A DNA stretch of 64,000 nt. Source: Gymnopus androsaceus JB14 (Eukaryota; Basidiomycota; Agaricomycetes; Agaricales; Omphalotaceae). The stretch is from NCBI GenBank assembly GCA_009733575.1, contig ML769656.1, positions 27,659 through 91,658 on the forward strand. The letters are read 5' to 3'. The notes under the pieces are model-generated. The model had not been told where the DNA came from. It was given only the letters and a program-made list of their open reading frames with translations, and ran no database searches. A program made the position numbers and the translations under genes. Shown here piece after piece: positions 10,838-20,556 of the stretch. Positions within the stretch are counted from its first letter, which is position 1. Each line of letters starts with the position of its first letter.

Positions 10838-13152
10838 TCGTTTGAAGTAGATCCAAGTATCGCATTGACCTACTGATGGTGTCAACGACGAGCCTGTTGT
10901 AGCAGACTCTATCCAGATATATGCCGCTCAGCGTTATTCCTTCCTTCTTACCGCAACCAGACGTTGACAATTACTGTGGGTACTTTGACTCCGAATTCAG
11001 CTCTTTTAAAACAATACCGTGGCAGGGATCCGCGCTAACCCCAACGGTGCTGCTACTGGCTTCACTGGAGGAATCAACAGTGCCATTTTCCGTTACTCTG
11101 GTGCTCCCATTGAAAACTCAACAACTGATGACGCCGCGGACAATCTTTTGGCTGAAACTAGTCTCATTGTGAGTACATGCAAGGCGCCGCTCAGCTGACT
11201 GTATTATTTTCAGCCTCTCGAGAACCCTGGAGCAGTAAGTTTATAATATCTTTACTAGTCCTTACCAATTAACTAACAATAATTTCAGCCTGGAAATGCC
11301 ACCGTAGACGGTGTAGACCTTGCCATCAACTTGGCCTTGGCATTCGACGCTCCAGATTTCGAAATCAACGGGGTATCGTTTGTACCGCCCACCGTTCCTG
11401 ACTTGCTTCAGATTATAAGCGGAACAACTGCAGCAGGTAATTATGACTCGCTTTCTGGCTATTCATTAAACTCATCTCGTGTATAGCTGATCTTCTTCCT
11501 GCCGAATCGGTCTATGCTTTACCTTTGAACTCGAGTATCCAATTGAGCTTTGATGCTACAACTGTGGCTGCTATTGGAGGACCGGTTAGTGCTTGGTGCT
11601 TTTGACGCTTTACACGCTCGCTAACATTAGGTTTAGCACCCATTTCATCTTCACGGAGTAAGCTATATGATTTTAAATAACCTCTAGCTTCTACTAACGA
11701 TTCTCTAGCACAACTTCGACGTCATTCGACCTCAAGGATCTACCGATTACAACTATGTCAACCCTATGCGCAGGAAAAATCTATTCAGCAACCCCCTTTC
11801 TCCGAGAAACCCCGGGTTCCTCGGGAAACCCTCTCGAAAAAGTGACTTGAGGGTTTCTCTGATGACCGGCCAAAACAGGCGCCCACTGAGAAGCGCCCCT
11901 GCGTAGACTTGAAATAGAGGTTGGCTGAAAGAATTATTCATACATAGATAGAAAAACCACTATTTCAGTAGTTTTCGAGCTTTTTAATAGAAAGCTCAAG
12001 ACCTCCAACGTTCGGGTTCACAACTGCACAATCTCTCATCCAGCACCACGACTCGTAGTTGCCCACGCGCGGCAAATACAGGGTAGAGGTGCAAGAAACC
12101 TGAGGGAGTAGACAAAAACATGAAGTGCATCGGAACAGGGAGATATGCGTGCTCATTGTCCTGTGCTTCATGGTAAATGATAATGTATCTGCACCTTATG
12201 TAGTTATAAAGCCAATCGAACGCGGAACGAAATTCCTTGCTGTGTATACAGACGGCATGCGCAGCAATCCCCAATAACTCAAATTCGAAATCTGAGCGAT
12301 GGCTAATGATGCTCACTGATGAATGCCTGGTCATAGAGGGGGGCTTGGCAGCCTATACGTATGCGGAAGATGTAATGCACCGGGAAGACGTGGCGCAGAG
12401 AGAGTGCAAGGTGTCGAGATTTGAGAGAGCTTGCTTACTTTCATTAGGACAATGTTAACGAAACACACCTTTGGATTCAATTCTACCAGTTCGCTGCCTT
12501 GATTTGGCTACAAAGCTTTGAGGGGCGACAACAGCATTAGTTCAAAGATCAAAAGAGTAGTTAAGGGCCCGCCATTCAAGCGTCAAGGCCGTCGCGCAAC
12601 ATCGTTGGAGACCACACCGGCCGGTGATGGTGTTACTAAGCCGAGCCAGCACCCGGGTTCCTCAATAGTCAGGGTTTCTCGAAGGGGGGGTTTCTCTTAG
12701 AAAGGGGGTTTCCCAATAGATTTTTCCCTATGCGCAGGGATGTTGTCGCTACTGGTACTGGTGCAACAACGGATAATGTTACCATTCATTTCATGACTGA
12801 TAATGCCGGTCGTTGTGAGTGTTAGCACACTCCCATTCCCGAATTTGCTGATGTGAAATCAGGGTTCTTGCATTGCCACATCGAGTGGCACTTGGAAGCG
12901 TAAGCTTATTAATTTCTAATTCAAAGCTATACTCTGACATTACCTCCTCAGTGGTTTCGCTATCATGTTCGCTGAAGATGCCGTCGATGCCGCCGCCGCT
13001 AATCCTACACCTGGTACGAATTCTTCTCATTCATGATGGATTCGTCAGATCTAAATCAACTTGTCTAAATAGATGATTGGGACCAACTTTGCCCCATCTA
13101 TGATTCTTTGACTACTTCTCAGCTCGGTGGAGGCGGAGGCCCCACCACTTAA
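10838..13152 (+). pseudogene. laccase (multicopper oxidase) pseudogene, 5'-truncated and split by a transposon
   Basis: This is the second half of a fungal laccase. From about 10880 the translation reads [23 protein letters not shown], which is the cupredoxin-2 region, then YWIRANPN across an intron, GGINSAIFRYSGAP, GVSFVPPTVP, the copper-binding HPFHLHG|HNF and the trinuclear/T1 loop HCHIEWHLEA|GF, ending with DDWDQLCPIYDSL and a Gly-rich tail. Introns are conventional. Lesions: the first two copper motifs (HWHG and HSH) and about the first third are absent; the reading frame slips near 10950, before the ..VDNYW block; and a 955-bp element interrupts codons for NPM|RRD at 11773-12727. Before decay it would have been a secreted phenol oxidase. 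Confidence 0.88.
11773..12727. mobile_element. 955-bp non-autonomous DNA transposon inside the laccase, 9-bp TSD
   Basis: The left end reads GGAAAAATCTATTCAGCAAC and continues into CCCCTTTCT. The right end, reverse-complemented, reads GGAAAAATCTATTGGGAAAC and continues into CCCCTTTCT. The exact 9-bp duplication CTATGCGCA lies at 11764-11772 and 12728-12736. Removing the element and one duplicate restores the laccase frame (NPMRRDVV). Subterminal GGGTTTCTC-type words recur near both ends. The interior has no transposase. Ends and duplication length match the element at 4976-5560, so I infer one Mutator-like family. Confidence 0.9.
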
Positions 13153-13574
13153 TCACATGAAACAGTTCCCTCCTTCCCAAGGCTCTTTCATCTTCACCTT
13201 GATTACCAAGCTTCGACTATTCTCAGTGGAGACGGCTGGGCTATACTATGCTTTTTGATTGCTTTTTTTCTTTACTTTTGGGCACTGGTTTTTTTTATTG
13301 ATATATATGATATAGATATATATGTATTTGACGAGAGGCGATATTACGCTTTGACCACTCATATTCGGCGATCGGTCATAACGCGGGTTGGCTGCGGTCC
13401 GATAAAATCTCCTATCACACTTCATGTCCATGAACTCGAAAGCACTTAGAAACGTCAAAGAAAACAAAAAGACCATTGCTTCTCTCTAGAATCGACCACG
13501 AGCAAAGCCGATGAAGTGGTCATGGGCGCCGAAAGCGAAAACAACACCAGGGAAAACCACATTCTGACAATGAT
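13153..13574. other. laccase 3' flank, low complexity
   Basis: A T-rich and TA-rich stretch, with a GATATATATGATATAGATAT run around 13298-13325. No gene seen. Confidence 0.5.
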
Positions 13575-14033
13575 CCTCAACATCTCCCTCCTCCTTACCC
13601 ATTACTATTACTAGACTTTGAATGGACCTTTGAGCGGGACAAAGTCGAGGTTTCTCGAGGTGTCCGAATCCCTTACAATTCAACAACTAGCCGGAGCGTG
13701 GTCGATATTGGAGGGGAAATATTGGTCAAGTTTGGGACAGGTATCAGCTCGAGAGAAGCTGAAGCAACCAAATTCGGCGCAGCGAATACCTCAATCCCGG
13801 TCGCTAGAATCTACGCAGCCCTCTACGATGAGGAATCCTCAATCACATATATCGTTCGAGAGGAAGCTTCGCTCGACCGTCTTCTTAAGACTCGGTCTCT
13901 TAACAAATATGAGCAATGTGACATCGAGAACGAGCTCAAGGATGTTTTTTCTCAGCTTTCCTCATTAGATTCGCTAGGGTCTATGGTTTATTCGTTCGAA
14001 CACCATTCTAGCTTGCAAGAGAACGACAATTAA
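13575..14033 (+). pseudogene. aminoglycoside-phosphotransferase-like (APH) kinase fragment
   Basis: The N-lobe of a fungal APH/choline-kinase-like protein. In one frame from about 13620 it reads FERDKVEVSRGVRIPY, then VVDIGGEILVKFG with the ATP-binding lysine, EAEATKFGAAN, PVARIYAAL, TYIVREEA (hinge) and a helix DIENELKDVFSQL. It then stops at 14033, before the catalytic HGD and DxD motifs that must follow in a working enzyme. Family members run about 250-300 residues and this has about 140. No good start codon is in frame; an upstream exon ending near 13518 is possible. A more decayed duplicate lies at 9235-9560. Most likely a 3'-deleted relic. Confidence 0.7.
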
Positions 14034-14145
14034 AGCAAGATATATTACTATAGATAAAGTAATACCATGCACGTTGAGTCTGTCGATGCATACATACAAA
14101 ACTTATCCTTCCATCATATAAACCATCGATACAACCATGACCCAT

Positions 14146-15712
14146 TTAGAAACATTCTAGAATTCGAATATCAATGAGCAATTCGCGGTCCGAGAGAGAA
14201 GAACAAGCTCACTCCGATGAACGATCCCAGGTCCAGACTCATCGTATTCCTGCTTCGAGATCCAGAGGTTCTGGAAGGTGGAGAGAGAAGCGAGGATAGA
14301 GCCACCGATCCAGACAGAGTATTTGCGCTCGGGAGGTGCGACAATCCTGACCTGTGCAGGAGGGGGTAAGATTAGTAACCACACTCTGCTTTCCCCAACG
14401 ACAAACGTACTCTCATGCTCGATGGCGCAAGCGCCGTGATCTCCTTCTGCATCCTATCAGCAATACCAGGGAACATCGTTGTTCCTCCTGACAAGACAAT
14501 GTTGGAGTATAGGTCTCGGCGGACGTCGAGGTCACATTTGATGATGGAATCGTAGCTGTAAGAGGAGAGAGGTTGGCGTTGGTAAGACTCTACAGGGAAC
14601 GAACACGTACGCAATTTGATGAATCCCGCTTGATTCCAAGCCGACCATGTGAGGCTGGAAAAGTGTTTCAGGTGCACGGAAGCTAGGGTTAAATTAGATA
14701 GAGTTCGAGCAAATTCGCGGGGAGGAGACTTACCGCTCATTGCCAATGGTAATAACCTGTCCATCCGGCAATTCATAATTCTTCTCTAGAGCGGACGAAT
14801 TGGCCGCCGTTTCCAGCTCCTGCTCGAAATCCAATGCGACGTAGCACAACCTCTCCTTGATATCCCTCACAACCTCATACTCGGCCGTAGTCTTGAATTG
14901 GTACCCTCTCTCACCAAGATTCTTCACCAATTGACCCGTCAAATCCCTTCCTGCCAAATCCAACCTCAAAATGGAATGAGGCAACGCATACCCTTCGTAT
15001 ATGGGTACCACATGCGTCACGCCGTCACCTGAATCCAACACAACACCAGTAGTACGGCCAGAAGCGTATAAGGAAAGCACGGCTTGGATTTGAACGTAGA
15101 ATGCAGGAACATTGAACGTCTCGAACATGATCTGAGTCATCTTTTCTCTGTTGGTTTTGGGGTTGAGCGGAGCTTCGGTGAGGAGAACGGGATGTTCCTC
15201 GGGCGCTACACGAAGTTCATTGTAGAATGTATGGTGCCAGATCTTTTCCATGTCATCCCAATTGGTGACGATGCCGTGTTCGATGGGGTATTTGAGGTTC
15301 AAAATACCACGTTTGGCTTGGGCTTCATCACTAGGGTATATAGTTGTTAGAAAGAACGGCAGATGAAAGGTATGGATAGACTCACCCGACAAAAGAGTCT
15401 TTGTTACCAAAACCGACCATAATGCTTTGCTGACGAGGACGGCCGACGAGGGAGCTATGAAGATGATGCGTTATAAGCCAGCTGAGACAATTCAGGACTT
15501 TAGTAAAAGACGTACGGGAATACTGCTCGGGGTGCATCATCACCAGCAACTAGAACAAAATCAGCGACGATGTTGACGAGAACATCTTATTCGACGTACA
15601 GCCGGCTTTACACATCCCGGATCCATTGTCAATAACCTGGATCGATAGAGAATCAGAAATAAGTTATTTTCGAGATCTATGTTCGTACCAGAGCAGCGAC
15701 TTCGTCTTCCAT
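14146..15712 (-). CDS. act: actin (diverged paralogue), complete
   Basis: A cytoskeletal ATP-binding protein. It starts at 15712 with [20 protein letters not shown] and ends HRKCF at 14146. The last intron places the final lysine codon across its junction, and reading through without it gives a false tail. All actin landmarks are present: phosphate loop 1 [10 protein letters not shown], the second phosphate loop [27 protein letters not shown] and [14 protein letters not shown]. The total is about 375 residues over eight or so exons. It differs from the very conserved main fungal actin at many positions ([39 protein letters not shown]). I infer the second actin seen in many Agaricomycetes rather than the housekeeping copy. 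Its 3' end abuts the APH relic. Confidence 0.93.
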
Positions 15713-16485
15713 GATACTTGATTGAATGATATAGAGCTTTGGAGTTTAGAGAGTTGAATAAATGAGATGGATGCCTTGAAAGTTGGAATATACAACGGTA
15801 TTTATAGTGGGGGGCCAACGACTGCGTTCGAACTTGGAGGGCGCTGCGCTAGACCTGCGGCTGAGGTGTCTTGGCCAGTATACGCCGTAGTTGGTGTAAA
15901 AAGGGCACAGTTTATATGTGCTTGACGACATTTGGAATCCGCGCTCGGCTGTCGGAAAATTTAGCAGTGTACTCCTCGGTGACTCGGTTGTCGGAAAAAT
16001 CGGCCTTCACGGTGAGAGCTCATGAGCTTTGGATTTAAATCCGTCGTCAAGTCATTACGTTGACGCATTTGGAGTAACCACTGCTGCGCTCCAGGTTTCA
16101 GATTGGAAGAAGATGATGATTGGAGAACAAGACTCAAGAGGCGCCAGCGTCTAGTTATGCGTAGTTAATTAGACGCTGACGCGTAGACTCGAACCACTCC
16201 CTGCTGCTGTGCGGAATCACTTTCTCGGCAGAGGGACTGGAACAGAAAGCCGGCACTTTAGCGGGTCGGACTTCCATGACGTAATTGTTTGAACTTCGCC
16301 AAATTCTTCGACCAGCGTCAAAACCACTTTGTCCTTTACCTCCTCATATCGCCTCGTAACCTAGATAGAAATGCCCGCAGTGATGCGACGAATAACAAGA
16401 TGTAATTTATTTTTCCAAATTCGCGTCCATTCTAATGCTACAGCCGCATCGATCATATCCGGCCTTTCACTGTTTCAACCACTTC
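15713..16485. other. actin upstream region with a 9-bp-stem hairpin
   Basis: No gene seen. The actin promoter must lie at the left. A perfect inverted repeat CAGCGTCTA / TAGACGCTG lies at 16145-16153 and 16170-16178. Its role is unknown; it may be transposon debris. Confidence 0.5.
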
Positions 16486-17558
16486 ATGCCTCCCAAATAC
16501 CCCCAAGTACTCGATGAAAGACCTCTGGAGACAGCCAGGAAGATGCTTTGCGATGTTTTCAATATTGAGGAGCTGAGAGAACACCAGGATCATGCAGGGA
16601 AGAACATTTTGCGGGGTATGTCCACCGTTTACAACTTACCGACAGGTGGTGGCAAAACTTTTGCATTCTGGTATGCTCTTTTCTACCACTGGGATACCAA
16701 AAGTGACGCCTTGATCTCTGCACTTGCGGTGAACTCTGAAAGAGATAAAATGGAGGATATTTTTGAGGTGCGTATTTGGATTTTCCTTCAATTACTTGAT
16801 ACTAATGACTACTTGGTCAGAACACGCCTGGAGAAGATAATCGTTTGAAGCATCGGGTCGTTTTTGTATCTCCTGAGACTGCATTATCAAATTCATTCCA
16901 CGAACAAGTCCTCAGAAATAAAACATTTCGCAATAACTGCGTTGAACTCGTCATTAACGAAGCTCATTGTGCCAGTGAATGAGGCGATGACTTTAGGACA
17001 GAATATGGACAACCAGGCAAACTTCTTGTTCGATTGCCTAGTGGATTACCGGTCCTTTTTGCATCTGCAACTATGCCTGAGGAAGTAATAAAAGACATTC
17101 TATTCAAAGTTGGCCTCATTCCTGAATGTGAACGGGTTGCTGTATCGAACGCGAAATATAACGTGGCGCTCTCCATCCGTGTCCTCCAGCATCCTACCAC
17201 TACTTATGCCGATCTATTCTCCTTGTTTCCAACCGGTGAAAACGAAGGATTTCCGCAGACTATCATCTACATGAATAGTCGAACTGAGGTCAAACAAATT
17301 CAGGACTTCCTTCGTCGCCATCGACCATCGCACATGCCTGAGGACGTTTTCGAATTTTATCATTGGAACATCCTCGAAACACGGAAAGAGTATATTCAGA
17401 AGGGATTACAGTCAGGAAAGCTGCGATGCGTGATTGCAACTGATGCGCTAGGCATGGTATGTATTTCTATATACCTTCTCATTGTGGGTATAGGATTTGG
17501 ATTTTCAATTGTACGCATCGTACTTTGGCATGAGCCCCTTTCATGGTGGCATCAGTAA
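16486..17558 (+). pseudogene. RecQ-like DNA helicase relic
   Basis: The core of a DEAH/RecQ-type helicase. It runs from MPPKYPQVL through LREHQDHAGKNIL (Q-motif region) to Walker A PTGGGKT. After an intron come VFVSPETALS, a motif II that reads NEAH instead of DEAH, motif III SATMP, and then motif IV/V blocks (IIYMNSRTE, IATDALGM) and VLWHEP before a stop at 17558. Three defects: the catalytic Asp of motif II is Asn; an in-frame TGA at 16980-16982 replaces the Trp expected in EWG; and the conserved Q.(I)GR motif VI and everything beyond are missing. Such helicase fragments are scattered widely in Agaricomycete genomes. Not functional. Confidence 0.85.
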
Positions 17559-17760
17559 AGACCCCTAATGGTATTAGGCTCCGAAAGATTGCTAAATATC
17601 TCGTGAATGGAATGATATTTTTACAAACGGTAAAAACCCCGCTAATCATCGCATTGAGGCGCATGTCGCCCGCTATTTAATTATACAAAAAAAAGATATA
17701 AAGGACAGACCATTTTTCACGATTTCTCTAAGTTCAATCAAATACGTCATTGAAACTCGA

Positions 17761-17845
17761 CCCGGCAAAATGCCGGGATTCTGTACCAGTCGCTCCGCTA
17801 AGACTTTGATCCTTGATCACCTAAAGTCTTTACACGGGCGACTGG
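17761..17845. repeat. cluster of perfect hairpins (nested stem)
   Basis: CCCGGCA and TGCCGGG (17761-17777) pair around AAA. Next to it, CCAGTCGC (17786-17793) pairs with GCGACTGG (17838-17845), and inside that AAGACTTT (17800-17807) pairs with AAAGTCTT (17823-17830), so two perfect 8-bp stems stack with small internal loops. GGTTCGAGTC follows and recalls a tRNA T-arm, but no acceptor or D arm could be fitted. Confidence 0.6.
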
Positions 17846-18007
17846 TTCGAGTCTAGCTGACGCGCACCTTCCTTCTTCTCCAGTCATTTACCCCAGACGA
17901 GAATTATCGGCATTTCATTCATCTATCACAACTAACATTAATCCCATGACTACTTAATTGGACTGACAACTTTCAAGTATAAGTACGTACGTTTGATACC
18001 ACTTTCC

Positions 18008-19029
18008 TCAAGGCCACCATTGGCTAAGATACTCTCGCAACCCCATAGGCTTTACATCCACCAACTTGTTCAAATTTATCGGTCTTTTAACATCGCAGTC
18101 TCCGTCGATGTAGGCGAGGTGAAACTCCGAGCGAAAGTTTACCAAAATTTCCTCAACTTTCTTCGGATCGGGGGTTATATTCGCCAAAATTTCCTCTCTT
18201 GTGTGGTATTTGACGTCGAATTTCGTACCTGCATTGCTTCAATTAGGTCTACGAAATAGAGGGAAAAGCATGGACGCTCACCGCATATTTCCTTGCATAC
18301 ACGAATAACTTGATTGATGGTCATCACCTCCCCAGCCATATCGTTGTATTCCTCCCAAACATCAAGCTGAGAGGCTGCGGCGACAAACTTTCCAACATCC
18401 TCCACGCGCGTATACACCATGTCCATCTCCCCATCCCCAGGTACATCTGCCTTCTGTTTCGACAAATCAATAAGCCACGGAAAGTGATCTAGATGTCCAA
18501 AGGCTTTGTGGCCCTCTGGTTTGGTGTTTCCGTACCCAAGATAGTTCATGAAGATGCCACAGTTGAAACGACTGTACTCGAAAAAATCTCCTCGTTCCGC
18601 CTTCACCTCCTCGAGCGAACGGATGATGGGTACTTTCGTTTGATACAGCTTGATTCCCTTGACTTGCTCCGAGTCAACAACGAACTCGCTCGGAGCGAAT
18701 CGACGGAATGTGGGCACTGATAACCCTGCGCGTAGGAGGCTTTCCTGTGCAGAGATGAATCCTTCGGAAGTATCAATACTGGCAATGGTAGAGATGATAG
18801 TGTCGATTTGGTATTTATTGAGGACTTTTCTAATAGAGTCCTGGTCTTGATAATCAACGGTGACAATGGGTGCGCTAGATCCTGCGTAGGAGATGCCCTC
18901 TGAGGCGGGGGTGCGAGAGAGGACGATGACTTCTAGGGAGTGCTGCTGTTTGATCTCTAGGAGACCTTCGACAATGTGTCTTCCGAATTTTCCGGTTCCT
19001 CCTGCAACGGCGATGCGTTGAGACTTCAT
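18008..19029 (-). CDS. NmrA-like / isoflavone-reductase-like NAD(P)-binding protein, copy 1 (322 aa)
   Basis: An atypical short-chain dehydrogenase of the NmrA/PCBER type, cytosolic by its lack of a signal. Two exons, 19029-18282 and 18228-18008. The start MKSQRIAVAGGTGKFG puts the glycine-rich NAD(P) loop GGTGKFG at residues 9-15. Then come VIVLSRTP, IISTIAS, RFAPSEF, YSRFNCGIFMNYLG and YTRVEDVGKF, and in exon 2 YIDGDC and EYLSQWWP at the end. The substrate is unknown. Family members range from true reductases to redox-sensing regulators. An upstream TTG in frame was not used as a start. It is a tandem duplicate of the gene at 19538-20556. Confidence 0.9.
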
Positions 19030-19329
19030 GATGACGGTCAAAGTGTGTGGCTCCTTTTATATGTATGTACTATGGCATGTGCCATTGACATTGTGTCTAC
19101 TTTGGGTTGTCTATTTTGGATTTCCATACGATAATGAATACCGGGGCTCCGATTTAGGGGCTTGATTTATGGGTTCTTGTGTGGTTTACCTTCTTTCTGT
19201 TCCCTATTGGCCAGTTTTGCTCCCCTTCCTCACATGTCGCTAACGTTCATTTTTAGACACATTGAGTTTCAGTGGAGTTGGACTAGGCAGACTCGTACTG
19301 ATCCAATGTAAGTATTAAATACATTTAAG

Positions 19330-19427
19330 CCCACCATTGCTCGAGATACTCCCGTACCCTCATAGGCTTCACATCAACCAACTCGTTCAAATTCATTGGT
19401 CGTTTGACATTGCAGCTCCCATCAATA
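19330..19427 (-). pseudogene. 3' end of a third NmrA-like copy
   Basis: About 100 bases match the last exon of both flanking NmrA genes, from the QWW-coding end (CCACCATTGCTCGAGATACT on the plus strand) back through the words for LNKLVDVKPM and the VKRPINL region. The rest of the gene is gone. It shows that at least three tandem units once existed. Confidence 0.75.
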
Positions 19428-19537
19428 TGGGGAGGAATCCCTCATGGCGGAAATTTTCAATTGGCAACGTTCAGCTTTCATAACACTGTAGCAGCTCAAT
19501 ACATTGGACAAAAATATTCAAGTACATCGAACTAACA

Positions 19538-20556
19538 TCATGTCCACCATTGCTCGAGGAACTCTCGCACCCCCATAGGCTTCACATCCACCAACTTGTT
19601 CAGATTTATCGGCCTTTTGATATCGCAATCGCCGTCGATGTAGGCGAGGTAAAACTCCCATTGGAAGTTTGCCATCAAAGTCGCTATATCCGAATTAGGA
19701 CTCATCTTGGCTACAATATCCTCCCTCGTGTTGTATTTGACGTCGAATTTCGCACCTGCATTACTTCAATTAGGTCCAAGAAATAGAAGTAAAAGCATAG
19801 ACACTCACCACGAATTTCCTCACATATGCGAATAACTTGATTGATGGTCATCACCTCTCCAGCCATATCGTTATACTTTTCCCAAACTTCAAGCTGGGTA
19901 GCCGCAGCAACAAATTTTCCGACATCCTCCACGCGCGTATACACAATTTCTTTCTCCCCGTCCCCAGGTACATCTGCCTTCTGTTTCGACAGATCAATCA
20001 TGTACGGAAAGTGAGCTAGATGTCCAAAGGCTTTGTGGCCCTCTGGTTTGGTGTTCCCAAATCCGAGATAGTTCATGAAGATGCCACAATTGAAACGACT
20101 GTATTCGAAAGAATCTCCTCGTTCCGCCTTTACTTCTTCGAGCGAACGGAGGATGGGTAATTTCGTTTGATACAGTTTAACTCCCTTGACTTGCTCCGAG
20201 TCTACGGCAAACTCGCTCGGAGCGAATCGACGGAATGTGGGTACTGATAACCCTGCGCGCAGGAGGCTCTCCTGTGCACCGATGAATCCTTCAGGAGTAT
20301 CAACGCTAGCAATAGTAGAGATGATGGTGTCGATTTGATATTCATTGAGGACTTTTCTAATAGAGCCCTGGTCTTGATAATCAACGGTGACAATGGGTGC
20401 GCTGGATCCTGCATAGGAGATTTCTTCTGAGGCGGGGGTGCGAGAGAGGACGATGATTTCTAGGGAGTGCTGTTGCTTGATCTCTAGGAGACCTTCAACG
20501 ATGTGTCTTCCGAATTTCCCGGTTCCTCCTGCGACGGCGATGCGCTGAGATTTCAT
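19538..20556 (-). CDS. NmrA-like / isoflavone-reductase-like NAD(P)-binding protein, copy 2 (321 aa)
   Basis: Closely similar to copy 1 over the whole length, with the same single intron position (exons 20556-19809 and 19755-19538). GGTGKFG is at residues 9-15 and the protein ends EQWWT. The last exon is the most diverged part: it reads MSPNSDIATLMANFQWEF where copy 1 has TPDPKKVEEILVNFRSEF. That suggests relaxed or different selection on the C-terminal substrate region. The start at 20556 aligns with copy 1. Upstream, around 20749-20800, a degenerate copy of this gene's 5' leader and start (CATGTTGTTTTAGAAGC) hints at yet another lost unit. Confidence 0.9.

Noticed and set aside
17786..17870. 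Possible tRNA gene
   Set aside because: GGTTCGAGTC looks like a T-arm, but no matching acceptor stem, D arm or anticodon loop can be folded on either strand; the stems present are longer and nested.
18008..20556. A secondary-metabolite cluster (NmrA, 2OG oxygenase, P450)
   Set aside because: These genes are spread over 20 kb with unrelated genes and relics between them, and no core synthase is present.
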